Shown: one piece after another, positions 1-6,530 of the stretch
How the letters are laid out: each line of letters starts with the position of its first letter
How positions within the stretch are numbered: position 1 is the first letter of the stretch
Assembly (NCBI GenBank): GCA_031550325.1
Contig: JAVBOR010000028.1
Coordinates: 27,139-91,138, forward strand
Origin: JAVBTT01 sp031550325
GTDB lineage: Bacteria; Bacillota; Clostridia; Oscillospirales; UBA929
DNA length: 64,000 bases
Reading direction: 5' to 3'
Translations under genes and position numbers: made by a program
Notes under the pieces: generated by a model
Told to the model about the DNA's origin: nothing
Databases searched by the model: none
The model's input: the letters and a program-made list of their open reading frames with translations, nothing else

Positions 1-827
1 ACATTGCGGCGCTTGACAATAAACTGGTCGGACGGGTTGCGCTTTTTGCGGGTCTTGTATCCCAGTGTGGGCTTGCCCCACGGGGTCACGGGACTCGGGC
101 GTCCGATCGGGGACTTGCCTTCGCCGCCGCCGTGCGGGTGGTCGCAGGGGTTCATAACGCTTCCGCGCACCGACGGGCGCCAGCCCATGTGGCGTTTGCG
201 TCCGGCCTTGCCGATCTGAATGTTCTCGTGGTCAATGTTGCCCACCTGGCCGATGGTCGCCTTGCAGATGTTGCGCACAATGCGCACCTCGCCCGAAGGC
301 AGCCTGACCTGCGCGTTGACGCCCTCTTTAGCCATGAGCTGCGCCGCCCCGCCCGCGCCGCGCACGAGCTGGCCGCCGTGGCCCGGATAAAGTTCGACGT
401 TGTGGATAAACGTGCCAAGCGGAATGTTCTTGATCGGCAGGCAGTTGCCCGGCTTAATGTCGGCGCCTTCGCCCGACATGACCTTGTCTCCTGCGGTCAG
501 GCCGACAGGGCAGAGGATATAGCGTTTCTCGCCGTCCTCATACTGCACGAGCGCGATGTTGGCGCTGCGGTTGGGGTCGTACTCCACGCCGATTACGGTG
601 GCGGTCACGTCCAGCTTGTCGCGCTTGAAGTCAATGACGCGATACTTTTGCTTGTTGCCTCCGCCATGGTGGCGGGTAGTGATGCGGCCATAGCTGTTGC
701 GGCCGGCATTCTTCTTCTGCGGTTCAAGCAGGCTCTTTTCAGGCGACTTCTTGGTAATTTCCGAAAAGTCCGAAACCGTCATATGCCTGCGGGACGGCGT
801 GGTCGGTTTAAATTGTCTGATTCCCAT
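1..827 (-). CDS. rplB: 50S ribosomal protein L2 (3' end cut by window edge)
   Basis: Large-subunit protein L2, which binds 23S rRNA beside the peptidyl-transferase centre. The frame opens at ATG 827 (MGIRQFKPTTPSRRHMT) and 275 codons can be read before the window ends at ...KRRN plus two bases. The family is about 275-277 residues, so only a codon or two and the stop are missing. The basic stretch GRITTRHHGGG and the conserved WRPSVRG and NPCDHPHGGGEG loops near the C-terminus are intact. It starts 2 nt after the rplW stop, so translation is probably coupled. It is the last visible gene of rpsJ-rplC-rplD-rplW-rplB; rpsS and rplV are expected beyond position 1. Confidence 0.97.
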   Translation of the reverse strand, partial: MGIRQFKPTTPSRRHMTVSDFSEITKKSPEKSLLEPQKKNAGRNSYGRITTRHHGGGNKQKYRVIDFKRDKLDVTATVIGVEYDPNRSANIALVQYEDGEKRYILCPVGLTAGDKVMSGEGADIKPGNCLPIKNIPLGTFIHNVELYPGHGGQLVRGAGGAAQLMAKEGVNAQVRLPSGEVRIVRNICKATIGQVGNIDHENIQIGKAGRKRHMGWRPSVRGSVMNPCDHPHGGGEGKSPIGRPSPVTPWGKPTLGYKTRKKRNPSDQFIVKRRN

Positions 828-829
828 GC

Positions 830-1123
830 TTACACCATCCCTTCAAAGAACTCGATGCCCTTCGAGGCGTCGGTCAGCCGGACAATGGCTTTTTTGCTCG
901 CGGCGCGGCGGCCGATGTGGACGCCCATGCGCTTTTCTTTTCCGATGACGTTCATGGTGTTCACGCTGCGCACCTTGACGTTGAACAGCTCTTCAACTGC
1001 CTTGCGGATTTCAATTTTCTCGGCGTCCGGGGCAACTTCGAACGTATAGATCTTCTTCTCGGCCCCCTCCATGGAGCGTTCGGAGATGACGGGGCGAAGA
1101 ATGACGTCATATGCTGTTTTCAT
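830..1123 (-). CDS. rplW: 50S ribosomal protein L23
   Basis: L23, 97 residues, sits at the polypeptide exit tunnel and is the docking site for trigger factor and SRP. The sequence begins MKTAYDVILRPVISERSM, the typical L23 opening (D-V-I-x-x-P-V-x-[ST]-E), and has the NVKVRSVNTMNV strand followed by the basic GKEKRMGVHIGRR loop. The length is normal for the family. Its ATG overlaps the rplD stop as ATGA (1120-1123), which indicates translational coupling inside the S10 operon. No anomaly seen. Confidence 0.97.
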   Translation of the reverse strand: MKTAYDVILRPVISERSMEGAEKKIYTFEVAPDAEKIEIRKAVEELFNVKVRSVNTMNVIGKEKRMGVHIGRRAASKKAIVRLTDASKGIEFFEGMV

Positions 1124-1746
1124 TCGGCATAGACCTCCTCAATGGCGGCCACGGCCGCTTTGTCCACCACAAACGTGCGCGCGCTGAGAATGTCATACAC
1201 ATTGAGCACGCCGGCGAACGTCACTTTGACGCCCGGAATATTGCGCGCGGACTTGACAATGTTTTCGCGCGGTATATCGGTGACAAACATCGCTCTGCCC
1301 TGCAGGCCGAGCGCGTCCATAAAGCGCTTGAAGCTCTTGGTCTTGATTTCGCCCATGTCCAGCCCGTCGACAACCAGAATGCTGCTCTCGGCGGCCTTGG
1401 AGGAGAGGGCTGATTTCATCGCCAGGCGGCGGATCTTTTTGTTGACCGACATGCGGTAGTCCCGGGGTTTGGGGCCCAGCGCAATGCCGCCGTGCGTCCA
1501 CTGGGGTGAGCGTGTGCTGCCCTGACGCGCGCGACCGGTGCCTTTTTGCCGCCAGGGTTTAATGCCGCCGCCGCTGACTTCCGCCCGCGTGAGCGTGGAC
1601 TGCGTGCCCTGCCGGCGCGCGGCCAGATGCGCTCTGACAACGGCGTGAACGGCCGGCTCGGAGGGCGTGACGCCAAAGACGGCGTCGGAAAGCTCCATTT
1701 CACCGATCTGTTTGCCGGTCATATTGTAAACATTTGCTTTTGGCAT
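1120..1746 (-). CDS. rplD: 50S ribosomal protein L4
   Basis: L4, 208 residues, an rRNA-binding protein lining the exit tunnel. The N-terminal part MPKANVYNMTGKQIGEMEL and the long basic loop with KPWRQKGTGRARQG and GPKPRDY, which reaches into the tunnel, are both present. The length matches the family (about 205-210). In Enterobacteria L4 also represses its own operon through the S10 leader; whether it does so here is unknown, but the operon has a leader with a terminator hairpin (see 2775-3015). The start lies 20 nt downstream of the rplC stop. Confidence 0.97.
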   Translation of the reverse strand: MPKANVYNMTGKQIGEMELSDAVFGVTPSEPAVHAVVRAHLAARRQGTQSTLTRAEVSGGGIKPWRQKGTGRARQGSTRSPQWTHGGIALGPKPRDYRMSVNKKIRRLAMKSALSSKAAESSILVVDGLDMGEIKTKSFKRFMDALGLQGRAMFVTDIPRENIVKSARNIPGVKVTFAGVLNVYDILSARTFVVDKAAVAAIEEVYAE

Positions 1747-1766
1747 ACGGGGTCACTCCTTCCTTC

Positions 1767-2396
1767 TTAGACGTTCTTGACCGAGGTGCGCACATACACA
1801 ATCCCGTTTCTCGGGCCGGGGATGGCGCCGCGCACGGCAATGAGGTTGTGGCCGAGGTCAACCTTGACCACGTCAAGATTCGTAATGGTCACCTGTTCGC
1901 CGCCCATACGTCCGGGCATCATCTTTCCCGGGAAAACGCGCGACGGATCGGAGTTTGCGCCCATGGAGCCCTGATGGCGGTGCGTCGGGCCGCCGCCGTG
2001 CGACGTCGGGCCGCGGTGCGCGCCGTGGCGCTTGATGACGCCGGCAAAACCCTTGCCCTTGCTGATGCCGGTGATGTCCACGCGATCCCCTTCGGCAAAA
2101 ACGTCGGCTTTGATTTCATCGCCGGGCTTATACTCGCCCTCGATCGGGAACTCTTTCAGGTGGCGCTTGAGCTCGCCGCCCGCTTTGCGCAGATGGCCGA
2201 TCTCGGGCTTGGTCAGATGTTTCTCTTTTGTGGTCTCATATCCGATCTGCACGGCGTCGTAGCCGTCCCTCTCGGCGGTTTTGATCTGGGTGACGGTACA
2301 CGGCCCGGCTTCAATGACAGTGACGGGGACGACCTTGCCATCCGCATCAAATATCTGTGTCATACCGGCTTTTCTGCCGATGATGGCTTTTCCCAT
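1767..2396 (-). CDS. rplC: 50S ribosomal protein L3
   Basis: L3, 209 residues, an early-assembly protein of the large subunit that contacts the 3' end of 23S rRNA. MGKAIIGRKAGMTQIFD is the usual opening. The central extension with FAGVIKRHGAHRGPTSHGG and GSMGANSDPSRVFPGKMMPGRMG, which reaches toward the peptidyl-transferase centre, is intact, including the Gln of the HRHQG motif region. The C-terminal part carries the NLDVVKVD strand. Normal length; second gene of the S10 operon, 48 nt after rpsJ. Confidence 0.97.
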   Translation of the reverse strand: MGKAIIGRKAGMTQIFDADGKVVPVTVIEAGPCTVTQIKTAERDGYDAVQIGYETTKEKHLTKPEIGHLRKAGGELKRHLKEFPIEGEYKPGDEIKADVFAEGDRVDITGISKGKGFAGVIKRHGAHRGPTSHGGGPTHRHQGSMGANSDPSRVFPGKMMPGRMGGEQVTITNLDVVKVDLGHNLIAVRGAIPGPRNGIVYVRTSVKNV

Positions 2397-2444
2397 GAAT
2401 ATCCTCCTTCGTTATTGGTTGGCCTTGGCCAACATGACGTGGGG

Positions 2445-2774
2445 CTACAGCTTGATTTCAATCTCGACGCCGGCCGGCAGATCCAGGCTCATCAGCGCTT
2501 CAACCGTCTTGGGCGAAGGCTTGATGATGTCGATCAGCCGTTTGTGCGTCCTGCGCTCAAACTGTTCGCGGCTGTCCTTATATTTGTGGACGGCGCGCAA
2601 AACGGTGATGATCTCTTTGTGGGTCGGCAGCGGAATGGGGCCGGACACGCGCGCGCCGTTGCGCTTGGCGGTTTCGACAATCTTCTCCGCGCTCTGTTCG
2701 ATAAGCTGGTGATCATACGCCTTGAGCCTGATGCGGATCATCTCTTTGACCTTGGGATTGACAGGGTTGGCCAT
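2445..2774 (-). CDS. rpsJ: 30S ribosomal protein S10 / NusE
   Basis: S10, 109 residues, a 30S head protein that also acts as NusE, pairing with NusB and NusG in transcription antitermination. The core IRIRLKAYDHQLIEQSAEKI, GPIPLPT and RRTHKRLIDI motifs are present. I chose ATG 2774 (MANPVNPK) because a GGAGG lies 8 nt upstream. This gives an N-terminal tail about 9 residues longer than the E. coli protein; an internal ATG (MIRIRL) would give the shorter form but lacks such a good ribosome binding site. First gene of the operon, preceded by a roughly 240-nt leader. Confidence 0.95.
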   Translation of the reverse strand: MANPVNPKVKEMIRIRLKAYDHQLIEQSAEKIVETAKRNGARVSGPIPLPTHKEIITVLRAVHKYKDSREQFERRTHKRLIDIIKPSPKTVEALMSLDLPAGVEIEIKL

Positions 2775-3015
2775 GAATGGAACCTCCTTACAGATGTGCG
2801 CTCGAAAGAAATTCGTCCTCCGTGCCGTGTGTGTCGCATTCGGCCTGATAAAAAAGCCGGTTGCGCCGGCAAAAGGGCTCCGGCCATACCGCCGGGGCTG
2901 CTTTCTCTCGGCCGCCCGATAGTCGGACATACTCCACCGAAGTGACCCGCCTGCTCGGCGGCAATCTACGGTTTCATCGCAGTTTGGGCACGCGCCCATG
3001 TGCGCACAAAAGCGC
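2775..3015 (-). promoter_or_regulatory. S10 operon leader with internal terminator hairpin
   Basis: The mRNA leader between the promoter at 3022-3050 and rpsJ is about 240 nt with no convincing gene. Near its end it holds a compact hairpin, GCCGG-CGCAA-CCGGC followed by six T (2849-2870 read on the minus strand), which has the form of an intrinsic terminator placed about 75 nt before the rpsJ start. Upstream, GC-rich segments such as CCCCGGCGG and GGCCGGAG could pair with the terminator arm as an antiterminator. I infer attenuation control of the operon. The ligand, possibly a ribosomal protein, cannot be told from sequence. Confidence 0.55.
2849..2870 (-). terminator. attenuator-like terminator in the S10 leader
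   Basis: On the minus strand the sequence reads GCCGG, loop CGCAA, CCGGC, then TTTTTT. The five-base-pair all-GC stem followed immediately by a U tract is the form of an intrinsic terminator. It lies inside the leader, not after a gene, so it is read here as a regulatory attenuator. Confidence 0.6.
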
Positions 3016-3021
3016 TTTGCT

Positions 3022-3050
3022 ATAATATCCTATCCGCGCGCGTTTGTCAA
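3022..3050 (-). promoter_or_regulatory. sigma-A type promoter of the S10 operon
   Basis: On the minus strand TTGACA (3050-3045), a 17-bp spacer, and TATTAT (3027-3022) match the housekeeping consensus almost perfectly. Transcription would begin near 3015 and run through the leader into rpsJ. Confidence 0.8.
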
Positions 3051-3212
3051 GACATTTTTCCCGAAACCCTGCCTGTTCGGCGCGGACATGCCATACAAAG
3101 AAAATGCAGAATTCTTGACAAATGCAACTTGACATTATCTCATAACTGAAATGTGTAGAAAATAGCGTTCTCTGTTTGTTGAGTGCTCATTTGAGTGAAG
3201 GAGTTGTTCCTC

Positions 3213-3409
3213 ATGGCCAGCCTCGTTCCGTTAACAAAAGGAACTCGAGCCTCCTGAGCGCCAACTGTTTGCAAAACACGCTTGACGACTTTTTCAGCGA
3301 AAGCTGGGGTGGAAGTCTTGCGCGCGATTCCTTAAAAATAGATGTTGAAAAAACCGACCGGCTCGGCGCGCGTTTTTTCGCCGCGCGGCTTTGGGGGGTG
3401 GCGCCTTGA
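3213..3409 (+). pseudogene. decayed small heat-shock protein (Hsp20) N-terminal fragment
   Basis: An ATG at 3213, with GAAGGAG about 10 nt upstream, encodes MASLVPLTKGTRAS and then hits TGA at 3255. In the next frame, starting near 3260, the reading continues as NTLDDFFSESWGG and then LARDSLKIDVEKTD. Together these read like the N-terminus of Clostridia Hsp20 proteins (MxxLVPF..., then a M/TLDDFF segment, then FKIDV), split by one frameshift. After that the alpha-crystallin domain is missing and the frame closes at 3409 in unrelated GC-rich sequence. Just upstream, 3115-3170 has two TTGACA elements and 3181-3197 a GAGTGCTC...GAGTG motif resembling half of a CIRCE operator. I conclude a broken heat-shock gene; confidence is moderate because only about 45 residues remain. 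Confidence 0.55.
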
Positions 3410-3434
3410 CAAACGCGCCTGTTGATGCTATCAT
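3406..3434 (+). promoter_or_regulatory. promoter of tRNA-Gly
   Basis: TTGACA (3406-3411), a 17-bp spacer and TATCAT (3429-3434) precede the tRNA by about 32 nt. The -35 matches the consensus exactly, as expected for a strongly expressed stable RNA. Confidence 0.75.
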
Positions 3435-3466
3435 ATTGTGGCAAAGAGAGCGCTCGGCGCGTAGAT

Positions 3467-3540
<74 letters not shown>

Positions 3541-3546
3541 AACCAA

Positions 3547-3588
3547 AGACCCAGGTCCCCTTTATGATATAGGGAACCGGGTCTTTTT
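3547..3588 (+). terminator. intrinsic terminator after tRNA-Gly
   Basis: AGACCC-A-GGTCCC pairs with GGGAACC-GGGTCT across a loop of about 11 nt, followed by TTTTT. It ends the tRNA transcript. Confidence 0.8.
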
Positions 3589-3728
3589 GCTGTCAAGATT
3601 CTTTGGTTTCTTGACAAAGCATACCCTGCACAGTGGCATTAAACCCGCCCATGAACCTCAGGGGTGGGGAGTTCCGGCCTGCCCACTGCCCCCCTCCCTG
3701 ATCTTTACATCGCCCCCTAACACTTCCG

Positions 3729-3758
3729 CTGGCAGCCGGATTCTTTTTGTGGTATACT
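3729..3758 (+). promoter_or_regulatory. probable promoter of the PAP2-DegT-PglC cluster
   Basis: CTGGCA (3729-3734), an 18-bp spacer and TATACT (3753-3758). The -10 is good and the -35 is four of six. It is the best candidate upstream of the cluster and implies a leader of about 135 nt. The stretch from 3589 holds only one palindrome (3591-3616) of the dispersed family described elsewhere. Confidence 0.5.
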
Positions 3759-3901
3759 GGACTCTGGAACGCCTCCGGGCAGACAGATGGCAAAATGCTT
3801 TTCCGGCCCGGCCGCGCTGCGGCGAGTTGTCACGTTTGGGAGCCTCTGCCGCATCTACGCCTTAATACGGTTCAGCCGTCTGATGAAATATGAGGATTGC
3901 C

Positions 3902-4531
3902 ATGAAGAAAAGCACAACTGCTCCGATGGCCGCCGCGCTGTGCGCCGGGGCGTTTACCGCGCTGACCGTGCTGGTCGTGTGCGGCTTGACCAACTCCCTC
4001 GACACTGCGGTGACGCTTTGGGCTGTTTCACTGCGCAACGAGACGCTGACGGCGCTTGCCCTGTGCGCCACTTTCCTGGGCAGCGCGCCGGCGCTGATTG
4101 GGCTGACGGCGCTTTTCCTGCTGATCCCGCGCACACGCCGGGCCGGCGTCGCGGCTGCGGCGCTGCTCCTTTTGAGCGCATCTCTCAACTTTCTGCTCAA
4201 GCACCTCGTCCAGCGGCCCCGCCCTCCGGTGGAGCATCTGGTGGTCGAAAGGAGCTTATCTTTTCCCAGCGGCCACACGATGAACAGTTTAGTCTTTTAT
4301 GGTGCGCTGGTTTGTGCGCTCTGCCTGCTTCGCGGTCGCTTTTTGCCGTCCGCCGCGCTTTTGGGCGCAGCGCTTGTGCTGTGCATCGGGTGGAGCCGCC
4401 TCTATCTGGGCGTTCACTTTTTAAGCGACATCTTTGGCGGTCTTTTGGCCGGCACCGCCATTCTGATATTCCTGTTTTGCCCTGTGCAGACGGCCGCCAA
4501 CAGGCTTTTGGCCCGCGGGCCGCGCGCTTAA
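3902..4531 (+). CDS. PAP2-family membrane phosphatase
   Basis: A polytopic membrane phosphatase of the PAP2 superfamily, 209 residues from the ATG at 3902, chosen because TGAGG lies 6-7 nt upstream; an in-frame ATG at 3890 overlaps that site. All three PAP2 signature motifs are visible: KHLVQRPRP, PSGHTMN with the catalytic His, and SRLYLGVHFLSD with the second His and the Asp. Hydrophobic segments flank them, so the active site faces outside the membrane. It lies directly upstream of a DegT aminotransferase and a lipid-linked sugar transferase, so dephosphorylation of undecaprenyl pyrophosphate or a related lipid carrier is the likely role; phosphatidylglycerophosphate is an alternative. Confidence 0.85.
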   Translation: MKKSTTAPMAAALCAGAFTALTVLVVCGLTNSLDTAVTLWAVSLRNETLTALALCATFLGSAPALIGLTALFLLIPRTRRAGVAAAALLLLSASLNFLLKHLVQRPRPPVEHLVVERSLSFPSGHTMNSLVFYGALVCALCLLRGRFLPSAALLGAALVLCIGWSRLYLGVHFLSDIFGGLLAGTAILIFLFCPVQTAANRLLARGPRA

Positions 4532-4572
4532 GACCCATACCGCACCCCCGCCAATCGAAAGGAGCAAGCGAT

Positions 4573-5694
4573 ATGCCGCGTGTATTTTTGTCAACGCCGA
4601 CTGTAAACGGCCGGGAACTTGAGTTTGTTCAGCAGGCCGTCGCCTCCGGCTGGATTGGCCCGTTTGGCGACCAAACCGAGGCCTTTGAACGGGAAATTGC
4701 CGCCACCGTCGGCGTTTCTCACGGGCTCCTGCTCAGCTCTGGCACTGCGGCGATCCATCTTGCGCTCAAGTGCGCGGGCGTCTCGTCCGGGGACACAGTG
4801 TTTTGCCAGTCGCTGACCTTCGCTGCCTCCTGCAACCCCATTATATACGAGCACGCGACCCCTGTCTTCATTGACAGCGAGCCCGACAGCTGGAACATGT
4901 CGCCGCGCGCGCTGGAGCGGGCGTTTGCCCTTTATCCCAAGCCCAAGGCGGTCATAGTCGTGCACCTGTACGGCTCTCCGGCAAATCTTGACGAGCTGTG
5001 CGCGATTTGCAAGGCCCACCAGGTTCAACTGATCGAGGACGCCGCCGAGAGCCTCGGCGCGACATGGCGCGGCCGCCAGACCGGCTCCTTCGGCGCGTAT
5101 GGTGTTGTTTCGTTCAACGGCAACAAGATCATCACGACCTCGGGCGGCGGAATGCTTCTGACAGACAACGGCCAAGCGCTTGAAAAGGCCAAGTTTTGGT
5201 CCACGCAGGCGCGCGACCCCGCGCGCCATTATCAGCACAGCGAGCTCGGCTACAACTACCGCTCCTCCAATCTTCTGGCAGCGTTCGGGCGAGGCCAGCT
5301 TTGTACCCTGAGCGAACACGCCGCCAAGAAAAAACACCTCTATGATACATACACAAAGGGATTTGCCGACATACAGCAGCTGAGCATGAACCCCTTTTGG
5401 GCGCAGAGTTCGCCGAACTTCTGGCTCAGCGCGCTGCAGATTGATCCCCTGTCACCGGTAAAGCCGCTCGATATCATCGAGGCGCTTGAGGCCGAGGACA
5501 TCGAGTCCCGCCCGGTCTGGAAGCCCATGAACCTCCAGCCATTTTACTCCGACTGCGCTTTTGTCGGCGCAGAGCAAGGCGGCGTCTGCGCGACACTGTT
5601 TGAACGCGGATTGTGCCTGCCGTCTGACATCAAAATGACCGATAACGACCTGGACCTGGTCATCGGCATCGTTCGCCGTCTGTTTGGCCGGTGA
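4573..5694 (+). CDS. DegT/DnrJ/EryC1-family PLP aminotransferase (PglE-like)
   Basis: A 373-residue sugar aminotransferase that would convert a nucleotide-linked 4-keto sugar to a 4-amino sugar, with glutamate as usual donor. MPRVFLSTPTVNGRELEFVQQAV is the family opening; SSGTAAIHLAL binds PLP phosphate, EDAAES supplies Asp156, and Lys185 in SFNGNKIITT forms the internal aldimine. The start has AAAGGAG 8 nt upstream. The neighbouring PglC-like transferase overlaps its stop, which makes synthesis of a 2,4-diamino sugar such as bacillosamine, or a related amino sugar, the best inference. The matching dehydratase and acetyltransferase are not in the window. Confidence 0.88.
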   Translation: MPRVFLSTPTVNGRELEFVQQAVASGWIGPFGDQTEAFEREIAATVGVSHGLLLSSGTAAIHLALKCAGVSSGDTVFCQSLTFAASCNPIIYEHATPVFIDSEPDSWNMSPRALERAFALYPKPKAVIVVHLYGSPANLDELCAICKAHQVQLIEDAAESLGATWRGRQTGSFGAYGVVSFNGNKIITTSGGGMLLTDNGQALEKAKFWSTQARDPARHYQHSELGYNYRSSNLLAAFGRGQLCTLSEHAAKKKHLYDTYTKGFADIQQLSMNPFWAQSSPNFWLSALQIDPLSPVKPLDIIEALEAEDIESRPVWKPMNLQPFYSDCAFVGAEQGGVCATLFERGLCLPSDIKMTDNDLDLVIGIVRRLFGR

Positions 5695-6377
5695 GCCGCA
5701 TGTACCGAAAATTTGGAAAGCGCGTCTTTGACATTGCGGCCAGCCTCCTGTGCCTTCTGCTGTTCTGGCCCTTGCTGCTTGCCGTGGCGATCCTCGTCCG
5801 CCTGAAGCTCGGCGCGCCTGTTTTGTTTGCCCAGATGCGCCCCGGCCGGGAGGAGCGCCTGTTTTGCCTTTTCAAATTCCGCACGATGACCGACGACAGG
5901 GACGAGCACGGAAAGCTTTTGCCCGATGAGCGGCGGCTGCCGTCGTTTGGTCGAATGCTGCGCCGGACCAGCCTGGACGAGCTGCCCGAGCTGTTCAACA
6001 TTCTGCGCGGCGACATGAGCTTTGTTGGGCCGAGGCCCCAGCTGGTGCGGGACAACGTGTTTTTCACAAGCGAGCAGCGAAAGCGGCAGTCTGTACCGCC
6101 CGGACTGACGGGCCTGGCGCAGATCAGCGGGCGCAACGGCATCTCCTGGGAGGCCAAGCTCGAATATGATCTCCAGTACATAAGGCACATCACGTTTTGG
6201 GGTGACTGCAAAATTTTGTGGCGAACCGTTTCGGGTGTGTTCAACGGGTCGGGCGTCAGCGCCGACGGCATGGCCACGGCCGAGGACTTCGGGGATTATC
6301 TGCTGCGCGAGCGTAAAATCACCCCCGAGGAATATGAACAGGGCCTTGAAAAGAGCCGGGAGCTCTTGCGTCGGTGA
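5691..6377 (+). CDS. PglC-like phosphosugar transferase (polyisoprenyl-phosphate)
   Basis: A 228-residue monotopic bacterial sugar transferase. It moves a phospho-sugar from a UDP-sugar to undecaprenyl phosphate, the committed priming step of glycan assembly at the inner membrane face. One hydrophobic re-entrant helix spans residues about 12-36. The catalytic Asp-Glu pair is in TSLDELPE, and the family motifs LFKFRTM, SFVGPRP and PGLTGLAQISGR follow. Translation starts at GTG 5691, overlapping the DegT stop (GTGA), or at ATG 5700. The C-terminal tail after residue 185 (ATAEDFGDYLL...) is variable in the family. The cluster ends at the terminator near 6490. Confidence 0.9.
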   Translation: MSRMYRKFGKRVFDIAASLLCLLLFWPLLLAVAILVRLKLGAPVLFAQMRPGREERLFCLFKFRTMTDDRDEHGKLLPDERRLPSFGRMLRRTSLDELPELFNILRGDMSFVGPRPQLVRDNVFFTSEQRKRQSVPPGLTGLAQISGRNGISWEAKLEYDLQYIRHITFWGDCKILWRTVSGVFNGSGVSADGMATAEDFGDYLLRERKITPEEYEQGLEKSRELLRR

Positions 6378-6387
6378 GGCTTTGATC

Positions 6388-6423
6388 GTTTTGACAGGGT
6401 GCCTTCGGTTCTTTGTCAAAACG
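6388..6423. repeat. isolated palindrome of the TGTCAAA-arm family
   Basis: CGTTTTGACA and TGTCAAAACG (6414-6423) form a nearly perfect inverted repeat around GGGTGCCTTCGGTTCTT. It lies between the PglC-like stop and the shared terminator and resembles the shorter TGTCAAAGAACC...GGTTCTTTGACA elements found elsewhere in the window. Confidence 0.5.
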
Positions 6424-6465
6424 GCGCAAGGACCGGGGCGCAGCGAGCCGAAGGTTTACGACAGC

Positions 6466-6513
6466 ATAAAAAGGCGTCCTCACAAGATTTTTCCTGTGAG
6501 GACGCCTTTAACC
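6466..6513. terminator. bidirectional intrinsic terminator
   Basis: AAAGGCGTCCTCACA (6470-6484) and TGTGAGGACGCCTTT (6495-6509) form a 15-bp perfect stem with A-rich and T-rich flanks. It serves both convergent neighbours, the PglC-like gene (plus) and the GT-C gene (minus). Confidence 0.85.
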
Positions 6514-6530
6514 GCGCGGGATCGCGCCGC

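Noticed and set aside
3181..3197. CIRCE (HrcA) operator upstream of the hsp20 remnant
   Set aside because: Only GAGTGCTC...GAGTG is present; the second arm is not an inverted partner, so a true CIRCE palindrome is not supported.
3787..5694. A 635-codon open frame running through the PAP2 gene into the DegT gene
   Set aside because: Its first 260 codons overlap PAP2 in another frame and show no domain; only the part from 4573 with its own ribosome binding site is the aminotransferase. The extension is a GC-rich artefact.
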